In this document: piece by piece, positions 1 to 7,391 of the stretch
Position numbering within the stretch: position 1 is the first letter of the stretch
Layout of the letters: each line of letters opens with the position of its first letter
Assembly (NCBI GenBank): GCA_035492455.1
Contig: DATJJE010000009.1
Location: 1-64,000 of the forward strand
Direction of reading: 5' to 3'
From: Gp6-AA40 sp035492455
Lineage (GTDB): Bacteria > Acidobacteriota > Vicinamibacteria > Vicinamibacterales > UBA2999
Length of the DNA: 64,000 nucleotides
Program-made: the position numbers and the translations under genes
The notes under the pieces: generated by a model
What the model was told of the DNA's origin: nothing
What the model saw: only the letters and a program-made list of their open reading frames with translations
Databases searched by the model: none

Positions 1-234
1 GACCGACCAATTGCCCTTCCCCATCTCCTCCGGCGTGTAGCCGAGGACAACGAACGGAATACCGTCGAGCGAGACGCTGCCGAACGCACCGCGCTCGATC
101 TGCATAGCCATAGCGAACGTGCACGAGCCCTTGGTCGGACGGACCGCCATCTGACCGAGGATGCAAGGGCAGACGAAGTCGCAGCTGCAGGTTTCGCAAT
201 ACTGCCCGCTGATGTTCCACGAGGGTGCAGCCAT
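1..234 (-). CDS. DUF1326 domain protein (3' part cut by window edge)
   Basis: The first 78 codons of a gene that runs off the left edge. The ATG is at 234-232. The protein opens MAAPSWNISGQYCETCSC and is followed by DFVCPC, a Cys-rich start typical of DUF1326 proteins, whose function is unknown. Five Cys fall within residues 13-24, which suggests metal or redox chemistry (inference). There is no signal peptide. It reads in the same direction as the VOC gene that starts at 1103 and lies 14 bp downstream of that gene's stop, so the two may be co-transcribed. The C-terminal part is not visible. Confidence 0.8.
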   Translation of the reverse strand, partial: MAAPSWNISGQYCETCSCDFVCPCILGQMAVRPTKGSCTFAMAMQIERGAFGSVSLDGIPFVVLGYTPEEMGKGNWSV

Positions 235-248
235 AGATTCTCCGCGCG

Positions 249-1103
249 TCAGCGCACTTGATCGAGCCCTTCGGTGAGCTCAATGTAGGTACCCCACGGA
301 TCATAAATGAATCCGATGGCGATATTGAGCGCCGGCACTTTCGTGTACGGCCGGTCGATCTTCACGCCGTCGCCTTCAAGCTTCTTCAGGAACGCCTCGA
401 GATTTTTCACCTCGAAGCCGATGTGATCGAGCACGTGGCCGCGCGTCGGTAGCCCCGGCGTTGTTGATGGCGCGAACGTCAACTCGACTCCCGGCAGCGC
501 CGCCGAGATGAACGCGCCTCGCGTCGCGGGCTGTGCGCCGAACGTCCTCTCGTACCAGTCGCGCATCTCGGTCGCCGGGCCGGCGAAGTGAATGTGATGC
601 AGCGCTATCGGCGTGGAGCTGTTCTTCACCTCGTAGAGCTGCACCTTGATGTCGTCAGGTCCCATCACGAACGCCGAGTAGCTGCCCTGCGCCTTGTTGA
701 ACGAGACGTCGTCGGTAATGACATCGCCTGCGCCCGCTTCTTCGTTCGTCACGATCTGATATCCGGCTGCCTTCGCCTTGTCCTTCATCTCACGGACATC
801 TTTCACCGCGAATGCGATGTGATTGACCGTCGTCCCCTTTGTGCCGCCCGTGGGCATCTGCTGGCGGAGGAAGACGAGCACGTTCGGGAACATCACAATC
901 TCGTTCGGGCTCGTGCCGACCTTCACCGACTTCCCGCCGAGCGTATCGACCCAGAACTTCTTGTGCGCGTCGATGCTGGTGACGTTGAGGTGATGGTGGC
1001 CGTAGACGACGGGCCCGTCCTTCGCGGCAACGAGCTGCGCGGACGCATCCGAGGACAGCGCGAGACACAATGCGAACGCCGGCACGAGCGCCATGAATTT
1101 CAT
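249..1103 (-). CDS. Secreted VOC (glyoxalase-fold) family protein
   Basis: Predicted 284 residues. An N-terminal signal peptide ends near ALSSDASA|Q (about residue 22). Two VOC modules follow, marked by GHHHLNV, VNHIAFAV, LHHIHFAG, LDHIGFEV and a terminal TYIELTE, which supply the usual His/Glu metal ligands. VOC enzymes are glyoxalases, dioxygenases or resistance proteins and are normally cytosolic, so export is notable; the substrate is unknown. I chose the ATG at 1103 because the longer frame to 1157 is encoded by an intergenic palindrome and a TATAAT box lies 7 nt upstream of this ATG. It is a paralogue of the gene at 3525-4367. Confidence 0.85.
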   Translation of the reverse strand: MKFMALVPAFALCLALSSDASAQLVAAKDGPVVYGHHHLNVTSIDAHKKFWVDTLGGKSVKVGTSPNEIVMFPNVLVFLRQQMPTGGTKGTTVNHIAFAVKDVREMKDKAKAAGYQIVTNEEAGAGDVITDDVSFNKAQGSYSAFVMGPDDIKVQLYEVKNSSTPIALHHIHFAGPATEMRDWYERTFGAQPATRGAFISAALPGVELTFAPSTTPGLPTRGHVLDHIGFEVKNLEAFLKKLEGDGVKIDRPYTKVPALNIAIGFIYDPWGTYIELTEGLDQVR

Positions 1104-1110
1104 TCCGCGG

Positions 1111-1116
1111 ATTATA
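1111..1116 (-). promoter_or_regulatory. -10 box (TATAAT) for the VOC gene
   Basis: Perfect TATAAT on the minus strand, with 7 nt between it and the ATG at 1103. Transcription would start at or next to the start codon, which implies a leaderless mRNA. I see no clear -35. Confidence 0.65.
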
Positions 1117-1132
1117 GGCCGCGAGCCAGTAC

Positions 1133-1155
1133 GTAGGGCCGGCTTCAGCCGGCCC
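1133..1155. repeat. Palindromic spacer repeat, GTAGGG family
   Basis: GTAGGG followed by GCCGGCTTCAGCCGGC, a perfect stem with a short loop. Related copies occur at many spacers in the window, including 3435, 3471 and 2048. Confidence 0.75.
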
Positions 1156-1160
1156 ATAAT
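1155..1160 (+). promoter_or_regulatory. -10 box (CATAAT) for the 1167 gene
   Basis: CATAAT with 6 nt to the ATG at 1167. It overlaps the last base of the preceding palindromic repeat. This implies a leaderless start. Confidence 0.55.
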
Positions 1161-1166
1161 GGATTC

Positions 1167-1463
1167 ATGACCGACGAGGCCCCGAAATCCGCATTCGAGC
1201 TGGCGATGGAGCGCCTCCGCAAGAAGGATGCGGAGGAGGGCGTCACGACCACCCCGATGACCGACGAGCAGAAGAAGCAGATCGCGGAGGTGCGGAGCTA
1301 CTATGAGGCGAAGATCGCCGAGCAGGAGATCCTGCAGGCGTCAGCGTTAAAGAAGGTGTGGGAGCCCGCCGAGCGCGAAGAGGTCGAGCGGCAGTTCCGG
1401 CGCGAGCGCGAGCACCTCGCGTCGGAGCGTGACTCGAAGATCGAAAAGATCCGTCGAGGCTAA
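1167..1463 (+). CDS. Hypothetical charged helical protein
   Basis: 98 residues, very rich in Glu, Lys and Arg with almost no hydrophobic runs. Long amphipathic stretches such as AKIAEQEILQASALKKVW and the Arg/Glu-rich tail suggest a helical coiled coil. There is no signal peptide and no recognised domain. The ATG at 1167 sits 6 nt after a CATAAT box. Its stop overlaps by 4 nt the stop of the convergent anti-sigma gene. I do not recognise the family and assign no function. Confidence 0.7.
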   Translation: MTDEAPKSAFELAMERLRKKDAEEGVTTTPMTDEQKKQIAEVRSYYEAKIAEQEILQASALKKVWEPAEREEVERQFRREREHLASERDSKIEKIRRG

Positions 1464-2035
1464 CGAGTCTCGGTCCCGGTGTGCTCCAGCCCGTATTCGG
1501 CGATTACCTGTTCCCTGCCTTCACGGGTGCCGGACAGCACGAGGCGCAGCCGGCACGACGGCACTGCGCGAAGTCGCGCCGCTGGTACCGCATCGATGAT
1601 CTCCGTTGTCTCCGGGCCAATCGGAATGTCGACGATGCGCGACATCTCCACGCCATCCTCGCGCGCCAGGACCAATCCTACGTTGGTGTATCCCGTGAGA
1701 TCGGCCCGTAGCCTCGAAACAACCAGGTCGTCGTCGGGCCAGACGGAGCACGGAATTGTCTGACCTGGCTCAAACGCATAGCTTCGGATGCGCACGCCGT
1801 CGCGCGACAGCCTGTTGAGCACCGAGTCCGTGACGATGCTCTGGAAGTGCGCGCCGCGCATGCCCTCACCGATCGCGTGACCGAGCGCGACGACCTCCTC
1901 GAGGTATTTCGCGCACTCCGCGCATTCGAATAGATGCGCCTCCAGCTGCGCGGCATCGGCGCCGGTCAGATCGCCTGCCCAGTAGTCCACGAGGTCGGCG
2001 AAGCTCGCTCCGCGGCCGCAGCGCTCGACGCTCAC
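1460..2035 (-). CDS. Zinc-finger (zf-HC2 type) anti-sigma-like protein
   Basis: 191 residues. The N-terminus carries the zf-HC2/ZAS signature H34-x3-C38-x2-C41 (EAHLFECAECAKYLEE), which in anti-sigma factors binds a zinc ion and clamps the sigma factor. Unlike many ECF anti-sigmas there is no transmembrane helix, so it is probably cytosolic. The remaining roughly 130 residues are not a domain I recognise. The start is GTG at 2035, preceded by GGAGGTTCGCG, and overlaps the sigma gene's stop as GTGA. This suggests translational coupling and a partner relationship with that sigma factor. Confidence 0.78.
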   Translation of the reverse strand: MSVERCGRGASFADLVDYWAGDLTGADAAQLEAHLFECAECAKYLEEVVALGHAIGEGMRGAHFQSIVTDSVLNRLSRDGVRIRSYAFEPGQTIPCSVWPDDDLVVSRLRADLTGYTNVGLVLAREDGVEMSRIVDIPIGPETTEIIDAVPAARLRAVPSCRLRLVLSGTREGREQVIAEYGLEHTGTETR

Positions 2036-2628
2036 CGCGAACCTCCTGTAGGGCGCGCCTTGTCAGGCGCGCCAACACACTCGCGCATCCGCGCCAGAGC
2101 ACGCGACCGCGCGACGCGCACCGCACCCGGCGCGATCTGCAGCTCCGCGGCGATCTCGGGCGCTGGCTTGTCGGCATAGAACGTCAGAATCAGAATCGTG
2201 CGATCGCGCAGCGGCAGCGTGTCGAGGCAGCGGACGACGCGTGGGAGATCGAACGTCACCGCATCAATGGGAGGGGCCATGGCATTGCGATCATCGAACC
2301 TGTCGAGCAGCGCGGTTCGCCGGCTGCCAACCTTCCTCTGCGCCGATGCCATCGTCCTGCTCGTGCCGAGGATGAACGAGCCGATCGCCTCAACGTTGCG
2401 CACCGCCCCTGCCCGCAGCCGCTCGAGCGTGACGATGAAGACCTGCTGGACGAGATCCTGGGCGGCAGCTTCATCGCGGAGGTGCTTCAGGCCGAAGAGG
2501 CGGATGCGCGGGGCGAAGCGTCGATAGAGCTCCGCCTCCGCGTCGGTCGCGGTTCCTGCAGGCGCCGAGGCGATCGTCTCGGCGAGCATCGCGTCAGCGG
2601 CTTCCTGCCACTGTTGACTGCTGCGCAT
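2032..2628 (-). CDS. ECF-type RNA polymerase sigma-70 family factor
   Basis: 198 residues. Region 2 is visible around residues 30-90 (DLVQQVFIVTLERL) and region 4 around 135-190 (LPLRDRTILILTFYA, then an HTH ending RSRALARMRE). There is no sigma region 1 or 3, consistent with the ECF class. The last residues (APDKARPTG) are encoded by a palindromic spacer repeat. The frame start at 2628 overlaps the preceding MBL gene by 35 nt; a downstream Met at 2589 would remove the overlap, so the start is uncertain. It is coupled to the anti-sigma gene at 1460-2035. Target genes are unknown. Confidence 0.85.
   Translation of the reverse strand: MRSSQQWQEAADAMLAETIASAPAGTATDAEAELYRRFAPRIRLFGLKHLRDEAAAQDLVQQVFIVTLERLRAGAVRNVEAIGSFILGTSRTMASAQRKVGSRRTALLDRFDDRNAMAPPIDAVTFDLPRVVRCLDTLPLRDRTILILTFYADKPAPEIAAELQIAPGAVRVARSRALARMRECVGAPDKARPTGGSR
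2048..2073. repeat. Palindromic repeat, GTAGGG family, inside sigma 3' end
   Basis: GTAGGGCGCGCCTTGTCAGG plus CGCGCC forms a GGCGCGCC stem. It encodes the C-terminal residues APDKARPT of the sigma factor on the minus strand. Confidence 0.7.
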
Positions 2629-3364
2629 CCACTCGATCGTAGCAGCCGAACTCCCGTTCCATCATGTCCGCGCCGGCGCGCAGCGCGGCGGCGCCGTCGC
2701 CGACAAAGGTCGAGCCGTGCATCGCCGCGAGCATCTTCGGGTTCAGTGCGGCAAGCTGCTCGAGCTTCGAGCGTGTCGCTGGTGTGTACGGCATGTAGTC
2801 CATCAGCACCGGGTGCTTCTGATATTCGGCAACCGCCGATCCCCATCGTTCGACCACATCGTCCGTGGTGATCGCCTCGCGGTCGCCGACCTGATGAAAG
2901 AGGTCGGAGCACAGGAGCAGTCTGCTCTTTTCCTCGAAGAGGACGCCCGCATCCCAGCCGTGCGGCAGGTGCGGCGTCGGAATGAAGCGGAAGCGGTTGC
3001 GCCCCGTCTCGATCACGTCGTCTTTCATGAGCCCGCGCGGCGGTCGGGCGGCGAAGTCCTCGACATTGACCAGCGCACCGACCATGCTGCAGGCCGCCTG
3101 CGCGCGCGGCGCGATCTGGAGCCAGTCGTTCAGCGCGCCGCACTCGTCCGTCTCGAAGTGGCTCCAGCTGATCCAGCGCAGCGAGGCCGGATCGATCAGC
3201 TTCGCGACCGCGTCGCGGATTTCAGGGAACATTCGCCGCATGCCGGTATGAAACAGCAGCGGGTCATCGTCTTTGATGAGGAAGTGGTTGAACTGCAGGT
3301 TGATCTGCGGGACGTAGCTGGAAATGCGGTAGACGTCCGGAGCGATTTCGTCGATGCGCGCCAT
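2594..3364 (-). CDS. Metallo-beta-lactamase-fold protein, di-iron (ODP-like) type
   Basis: 256 residues starting at ATG 3364 with GGAGGT upstream. The metal ligand set resembles the oxygen-binding di-iron domain of flavodiiron proteins: H69-x-E71-x-D73 (SHFETDECG), H132 or H135 (PHLPHGWD), D154 (LLCSDLF) and H216 (AMHGSTF). The residue after the Asp, His in canonical flavodiiron proteins, is Glu here. There is no flavodoxin domain, so it is a stand-alone MBL module. A role in O2, NO or redox sensing is inference. It sits directly upstream of, and overlaps, the sigma/anti-sigma pair, which could place it in the same signalling unit. The longer frame to 3496 is repeat-derived. Confidence 0.82.
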   Translation of the reverse strand: MARIDEIAPDVYRISSYVPQINLQFNHFLIKDDDPLLFHTGMRRMFPEIRDAVAKLIDPASLRWISWSHFETDECGALNDWLQIAPRAQAACSMVGALVNVEDFAARPPRGLMKDDVIETGRNRFRFIPTPHLPHGWDAGVLFEEKSRLLLCSDLFHQVGDREAITTDDVVERWGSAVAEYQKHPVLMDYMPYTPATRSKLEQLAALNPKMLAAMHGSTFVGDGAAALRAGADMMEREFGCYDRVDAQQSTVAGSR

Positions 3365-3379
3365 TTGTGACCTCCGATG

Positions 3380-3413
3380 CCGGGATCGGGATTCGGGGCT
3401 CGGGATTTTGATC
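3380..3413. repeat. Low-complexity CGGGATT-type spacer repeat
   Basis: Imperfect iterations of CGGGAT/TCGGG in the spacer upstream of the MBL gene. No coding potential. Confidence 0.5.
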
Positions 3414-3434
3414 CCAGCCGCCGCCCATATCCAC

Positions 3435-3457
3435 GTAGGGCCGGCTTCACCCGGCCC
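3435..3457. repeat. Palindromic spacer repeat, GTAGGG family
   Basis: GTAGGGCCGGCTTCACCCGG then CCC; near-identical to the copy at 1133. Confidence 0.75.
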
Positions 3458-3470
3458 ATCCTGATGTGCA

Positions 3471-3491
3471 GGGGCCGGCGTTAGCCGGCCC
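3471..3491. repeat. Palindromic spacer repeat, related copy
   Basis: GGGGCCGGCGTTAGCCGGCC, a second copy 14 bp after the first. The two fill most of the gap between the MBL and VOC genes. Confidence 0.7.
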
Positions 3492-3524
3492 ATCACTCAG
3501 GTAGTGTCACGAAGGCGCGAAGTG

Positions 3525-4367
3525 TTACTGCGTCTGCACGGCGGGTCCGACCGGAAGCCGCTGCACGATCTCGATGCGCGTCCCCCACGGATCCGTGATG
3601 TAGGTAATCGTGTTGCCAGTCGCGCCCTTGCCGACCGGCTGATCCAGCTTGATGCCCTGCGATTCCAGCCGCTTCACGAATGCCGGGTGATCGCCGACGT
3701 CGAAGCCAAAGTGGTCGAGCGCACGGTGCCGCGTCGGCGCCTGTGCTTTGTCGGCAGCGTTGAAGCGGAGCTGCACGCCCGGCAGGTCCACGACAGGCGC
3801 GTCGTTGCGGGTCGTCGCCTGTCCGCCGAACACCTTCGCGTACCACGCCACCGCCTTCGGAATCTCGTCCTTCGGCAGGAAGAAATGCACGTGGCCGTTG
3901 CGAATCGGGACCTTCTGCGTCTTGTCTTCCTGGATCTCCATGCGCACGCCGTCCGGCGTTTCGACAAACGCCTGATCCAGCCGGTTGCCACCGCCGTTTG
4001 GAAGCGGATTGCCAGGCAGCACCTTGACGCCTGCCTTCTTCCATTCCGCCGTGCGCTTCTGCACGTCGTCCACGTAGAAGCCGACGTGGTTGACGACCGA
4101 GCCGACCGTGCCGCCCTCGCCTTTTTCGTCGCCGAGAATGAGGCTGATGTAGAGGCCGGGGAATGCGATCAGCGGCTGTCCGCCTGGCATGTACAGCTTC
4201 CCGCCCATGGCGACGAACAGCTTTTTGTTCGCCTCAACGTCTTTCGAAGCGATGTGCCAATGCCCCATCGTCGCACCGGCCGCGTTGTACGGCGCGAGCT
4301 GCGCCGAGGCGGGAGCCGCGACCAGTGTGGCTGCGATGGCGAGAGCGACGAGTAGATGTCTTTTCAT
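3525..4367 (-). CDS. Secreted VOC (glyoxalase-fold) family protein, second paralogue
   Basis: 280 residues. The signal peptide MKRHLLVALAIAATLVAAPA-SAQ is followed by two VOC modules marked by MGHWHIAS, VNHVGFYV, NGHVHFFL, LDHFGFDV and TRIEIVQ, retaining the His/Glu metal ligand positions. It is clearly related to the 249-1103 product (VDDVQKRTAEWKKAG parallels VKDVREMKDKAKAAG) but divergent. I chose ATG 4367 because GAGG sits 5 nt upstream; an in-frame GTG at 4373 is possible. Export suggests action on an extracytoplasmic small molecule; the substrate is unknown. Confidence 0.85.
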   Translation of the reverse strand: MKRHLLVALAIAATLVAAPASAQLAPYNAAGATMGHWHIASKDVEANKKLFVAMGGKLYMPGGQPLIAFPGLYISLILGDEKGEGGTVGSVVNHVGFYVDDVQKRTAEWKKAGVKVLPGNPLPNGGGNRLDQAFVETPDGVRMEIQEDKTQKVPIRNGHVHFFLPKDEIPKAVAWYAKVFGGQATTRNDAPVVDLPGVQLRFNAADKAQAPTRHRALDHFGFDVGDHPAFVKRLESQGIKLDQPVGKGATGNTITYITDPWGTRIEIVQRLPVGPAVQTQ

Positions 4368-4376
4368 ACGCACCTC

Positions 4377-4400
4377 GTAGGGCCGCTTTTGGGCGACCCA
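4377..4400. repeat. Degenerate GTAGGG palindromic repeat
   Basis: GTAGGGCCGCTTTTGGGCGA then CCCA, an imperfect copy in the spacer between the VOC and cytochrome genes. Confidence 0.5.
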
Positions 4401-4403
4401 CTC

Positions 4404-4994
4404 TTACGGATAATTCGCCAGCCGCGGCGTGGCGTGCTTCCACTCCGCCACATGCTCGGTGTATCCACTCGTGTTCGGCATCTTGAGCGCGGGCAGCGTC
4501 TTTTCGTCGAGCACTTCGTCTTCGCTCATGATCACGTCGTTTCTGAAGAGCAGGAACGCGGTGATCGCGTAGACCTCGTTCGGTTTCAGCGAACCCTCGC
4601 GTCCGAGCGGCATGCCGCGGTTGATGTAGTCCCACATCACCGTCGCGAACGGCGACCAGGCGGCCATCAAGCCGGGCCCCTGGATGCCCATGTCCATGCC
4701 CGGCATCGGCCTGCCCGCGGCAGTGGGCATCCCTTTCATGACAATCAGCGTCGGCGCCTTTCCGCCTTCGCCGTTGCGGCCGTGACACTGCACACATCCC
4801 TTCTCGATGAAGAGATCTCGGCCTTCTTTCGCAGTGCCGTGACCCGGCGGCAGTTCGTGGCCGTCCGGGCTGATGGAGATATCCCACGCCTTGATTTCGT
4901 CCGGCGTCGGCGTTCGTCCCAGGTGATACGTCGGCGACTGCGCCGCGAGCGTGACGCCGAAGATCAGCAGGAAGGCGCTAAATAAAATTCGCAT
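4404..4994 (-). CDS. Periplasmic mono-heme cytochrome c, likely sulfite dehydrogenase electron acceptor
   Basis: 196 residues with a short N-terminal signal (about residues 1-18). One CxxCH heme site is visible, C67-V-Q-C70-H71 (EKGCVQCHGRNGEGG), and several downstream Met residues could supply the distal ligand. The ATG at 4994 overlaps the end of the soxC-like gene by 17 nt, so the two are translated together. In Sor/Sox systems the molybdenum subunit passes electrons to a c-type cytochrome, and this protein fits that role. SoxD normally has two hemes, so the pair is closer to a SorAB layout (inference). Confidence 0.83.
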   Translation of the reverse strand: MRILFSAFLLIFGVTLAAQSPTYHLGRTPTPDEIKAWDISISPDGHELPPGHGTAKEGRDLFIEKGCVQCHGRNGEGGKAPTLIVMKGMPTAAGRPMPGMDMGIQGPGLMAAWSPFATVMWDYINRGMPLGREGSLKPNEVYAITAFLLFRNDVIMSEDEVLDEKTLPALKMPNTSGYTEHVAEWKHATPRLANYP

Positions 4995-6249
4995 TGATCA
5001 CGCTCCCGTCTGCCTTGATGCGCCACACCTGAATCGTGTTGTCCGCGCCCTTGACGTTGAATTGCGGCGTCAACGGCTCGCCCCAGTACTTCGCAACCTG
5101 TGCGCGCGAGGGCTGCACCGTGCCGAGGTCGTCCGTGCAGCGCGACATGATGTCCACTTCCTTGCCGTCCCACGTCCACGGCAGCGCGAAGCGCGTGTGC
5201 GCCATGCGATGCGCCGGTGTGCGGAGCTCCGCGAGCTTCCACGTCTTGCCGCCGTCAACAGAGACATCAACTCTTTTGACGGCGCCGGCGCCGGACCATG
5301 CGAGGCCGCTGATCTCGTAGAAGCCCGGTCCTTTCAGCTGATGTCCGCCGCCCGGGAATGTGATAACCGACTTCGGCCCAAGCTGCGACGTGAGCGCCTG
5401 CACCTTCGGGTCCTTCTGCAGGTGGCCGTAGTCGTTATAGGTCATGTAGTACCGATCGACCACCTTGATGCGCCGCAGGTACTTCGTCTGATAGATGCCT
5501 TCGAAGCCTGGGACGATCAGGCGCAGCGGGAATCCCTGCTGCGGGCGTACCGGCTCGCCGTTCTGGCCCCACGCCACGAGGCAGTCTTCCATCCCTTTGT
5601 CGAGCGGAACGCTGGAGGCGCCCTTCACTTCTTCCGCGCCTTCCGAGACGAACCACGAAGCGCCTTTCTGCACACCGCATTCCTTCAGCAGCGTCGAGAG
5701 CAGCACGCCCGTCCACTCGCTGCAGCTGGTCATACCGTGCGTCTGCGCGACCGTCTGGCGCCGCGCCGTCGAACGGTTGCCGATGCACTCGACGAAGTGG
5801 ACGCGCGTCACCGACGGGAAGCGTTTGATCTCGTCCATCGTCAAGATCAGCGGGCGGTCCACCATGCCGTGGATCATCAGGCGGTGCTCTTTCGGATCGA
5901 TGTCGGGGACGTAGAAGCCGCGGTGCGCGGCGATGTAATGCAGCGACGACGGCGTGATGCTGCCGACCGATTCGCCGAGCGGGGTGACGACGTGGAAGGT
6001 CAGGCCGAAGGCATCGGGCGAGGGGCGGCCTTCGGCCGGCTCACGCAGCGAGGTGACGAAACGCGAGCGCTCGCCGTAGGCGATCAGCTCCTTGATGTCT
6101 TTCTTCGGAGCGGCGGCCCGTGCCGCTGGCGCCGCTGCTGCTCCTTCCTGGGCCTCTGCGTTCCCCGTCTTCAACGCTCCCGCGGCTGCCCCCGCGACGA
6201 CGGCGCCGGCGCTCAGGAACTTCCTTCGGCTGGGCTTCTTCGATTTCAT
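4978..6249 (-). CDS. soxC: Sulfite dehydrogenase molybdopterin subunit (SoxC-like)
   Basis: 423 residues. A Tat signal (SRRKFLSAG, residues 7-15) exports the folded molybdoprotein. The sulfite oxidase molybdopterin domain is clear: HYIAAHRGFYVPDIDP near residue 105, then HFVECIGNRS with C155 as the expected Mo-ligating cysteine, followed by the Mo-co dimerisation domain. The reaction is sulfite or related sulfur oxyanion oxidation in the periplasm. I chose ATG 6249 (AGGAG 4 nt upstream); another ATG at 6264 is in frame. No soxA, soxX, soxY, soxZ or soxB is in the window, so a full Sox pathway cannot be claimed. Confidence 0.88.
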   Translation of the reverse strand: MKSKKPSRRKFLSAGAVVAGAAAGALKTGNAEAQEGAAAAPAARAAAPKKDIKELIAYGERSRFVTSLREPAEGRPSPDAFGLTFHVVTPLGESVGSITPSSLHYIAAHRGFYVPDIDPKEHRLMIHGMVDRPLILTMDEIKRFPSVTRVHFVECIGNRSTARRQTVAQTHGMTSCSEWTGVLLSTLLKECGVQKGASWFVSEGAEEVKGASSVPLDKGMEDCLVAWGQNGEPVRPQQGFPLRLIVPGFEGIYQTKYLRRIKVVDRYYMTYNDYGHLQKDPKVQALTSQLGPKSVITFPGGGHQLKGPGFYEISGLAWSGAGAVKRVDVSVDGGKTWKLAELRTPAHRMAHTRFALPWTWDGKEVDIMSRCTDDLGTVQPSRAQVAKYWGEPLTPQFNVKGADNTIQVWRIKADGSVINANFI

Positions 6250-6285
6250 GATGCTCCTCTTCATGAGACCGCCAATGTTGCGTGG

Positions 6286-6291
6286 ATTATA
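6286..6291 (-). promoter_or_regulatory. -10 box (TATAAT) for the soxC-like operon
   Basis: TATAAT on the minus strand, about 36 nt before the chosen ATG at 6249. It faces the plus-strand CATAAT at 6315 across 23 bp. Confidence 0.6.
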
Positions 6292-6314
6292 GGGCCACCG
6301 GCGCGGCAACGGTG

Positions 6315-6320
6315 CATAAT
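6315..6320 (+). promoter_or_regulatory. -10 box (CATAAT) for the 6337 gene
   Basis: CATAAT 16 nt before ATG 6337; a GGAG lies between. Divergent partner of the box at 6286. Confidence 0.55.
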
Positions 6321-6336
6321 CCGCGCGGAGCGTCAC

Positions 6337-6942
6337 ATGAAATCAGTTCACGTTGTGACAGGGCTGTTGCTGGTCGTCGGGTTCGGCGTGGTTGCCGGGC
6401 AGGCACAATTTCCGAAAGACGTTCATCCCGAGACGGGCAATCGCTTTCCGGCGGTGAGGCAGGGTTTGACGCCCGACGCCTTCGGCCCTGGGGCCATCCG
6501 TCAATACAGCCCGCCCGTCGCGGAATCGATGACTGCCGTCAACGACTATCTCCGGCACAAGGCAGGTCTCGGCGACCGGCTCGTGGAGCTGGCGATCCTG
6601 GTGACGGCGCGCGAGACGGACTGCGTCTACGTGTGGACCGCGCACGAACCGCCCGCGCAGAAAGCCGGCCTACAGCAGGACGTCATCGACACCGTCAAGT
6701 TCCGCAGACCGCTGACGAGGCTCGCGGAAAAGGACGCGATCATCGTACAGCTTGGCCGCGACGCCATCGGCAAGCACATGGTCGGGTCCGACACCTTCGC
6801 ACGGGCACAGAAGCTGTTTGGCAACCAGCAGCTCGTGAACATCGTCGCGCTGATGGGCGATTACGCGGCGACGACGATGCTGCTGAATGTGGCCGACCAG
6901 CACGTGCGGCCGAAGGACACGCCGCTGCTACCCGTTCCGTAG
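6337..6942 (+). CDS. Secreted carboxymuconolactone decarboxylase family protein
   Basis: 201 residues. The signal peptide ends near VVAGQAQ (about residue 22). The rest resembles the CMD/AhpD all-helical fold: the central motif C96-VYVWTA-H103-EPPAQKAGL aligns with the C-x2-C-x2-H of AhpD but has Val where the second Cys would be. Loss of the CxxC pair argues against AhpD-type disulfide chemistry; several CMD subfamilies have a WxxHE motif like this one. It is divergent from the sulfite dehydrogenase operon and 22 bp before arfB. Substrate unknown. Confidence 0.8.
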   Translation: MKSVHVVTGLLLVVGFGVVAGQAQFPKDVHPETGNRFPAVRQGLTPDAFGPGAIRQYSPPVAESMTAVNDYLRHKAGLGDRLVELAILVTARETDCVYVWTAHEPPAQKAGLQQDVIDTVKFRRPLTRLAEKDAIIVQLGRDAIGKHMVGSDTFARAQKLFGNQQLVNIVALMGDYAATTMLLNVADQHVRPKDTPLLPVP

Positions 6943-6964
6943 TGCGCCGACCGTGCCGCGCGGC

Positions 6965-7384
6965 GTGATTCACATCACCGACGCGATTGCGATCGACAAT
7001 CGCGAGATTGAGGAGCGCTTCGTCCGTGCGTCCGGGCCGGGCGGTCAAAACGTCAACAAGGTTTCAACCGCCGTCGAGCTCCGGTTCGACGTGCGCGCGT
7101 CGTCACTCCCGCCCGACGTGAAGGATCGGTTGCTCGCACTGGCGGCCAACCGCATCACCGCTGATGGCGTGCTGGTGATCGACAGCCGCGAGCACCGTAC
7201 GCAGGCGCGGAACCGGGAGGCGGCGCGTGAGCGTCTCGTCGCGCTGATCGAGCAGGCGACCAGGAAGCCGCGTCGGCGCAAGAAGACGAAGCCGCGCCCC
7301 GCCGCGCGCGAGAAGCGGCTCGAATCCAAGAAGCTGCGAGCAAAGGTGAAAGCGCTCCGGCGCAGAGATCGCGCGGACTCGTGA
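6965..7384 (+). CDS. arfB: ArfB (YaeJ) ribosome-rescue peptidyl-tRNA hydrolase
   Basis: 139 residues from GTG 6965, which aligns MIHITDAIAI with the E. coli ArfB start; a GTG at 6953 is an alternative. The catalytic GGQ of class I release factors is at residues 26-28 (SGPGGQNVNK), and DGVLVIDSREHRTQARNREAA matches the family core. The Lys/Arg-rich tail (RKPRRRKKTKPRP and beyond) is the element that inserts into the empty mRNA channel of stalled ribosomes. It frees peptides from non-stop ribosomes. The gene converges on the FG-GAP gene with 7 bp between stops. Confidence 0.93.
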   Translation: MIHITDAIAIDNREIEERFVRASGPGGQNVNKVSTAVELRFDVRASSLPPDVKDRLLALAANRITADGVLVIDSREHRTQARNREAARERLVALIEQATRKPRRRKKTKPRPAAREKRLESKKLRAKVKALRRRDRADS

Positions 7385-7391
7385 AACGCGG

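Noticed and set aside
588..1136. 182-codon plus-strand frame opposite the first VOC gene
   Set aside because: The minus-strand VOC protein has two complete VOC modules and a signal peptide; the opposite frame is an Arg/His-rich shadow.
4951..6942. 663-codon plus-strand frame antisense to the soxC-like gene
   Set aside because: Only its 3' part from 6337 is a real gene; the rest mirrors the molybdoprotein coding sequence.
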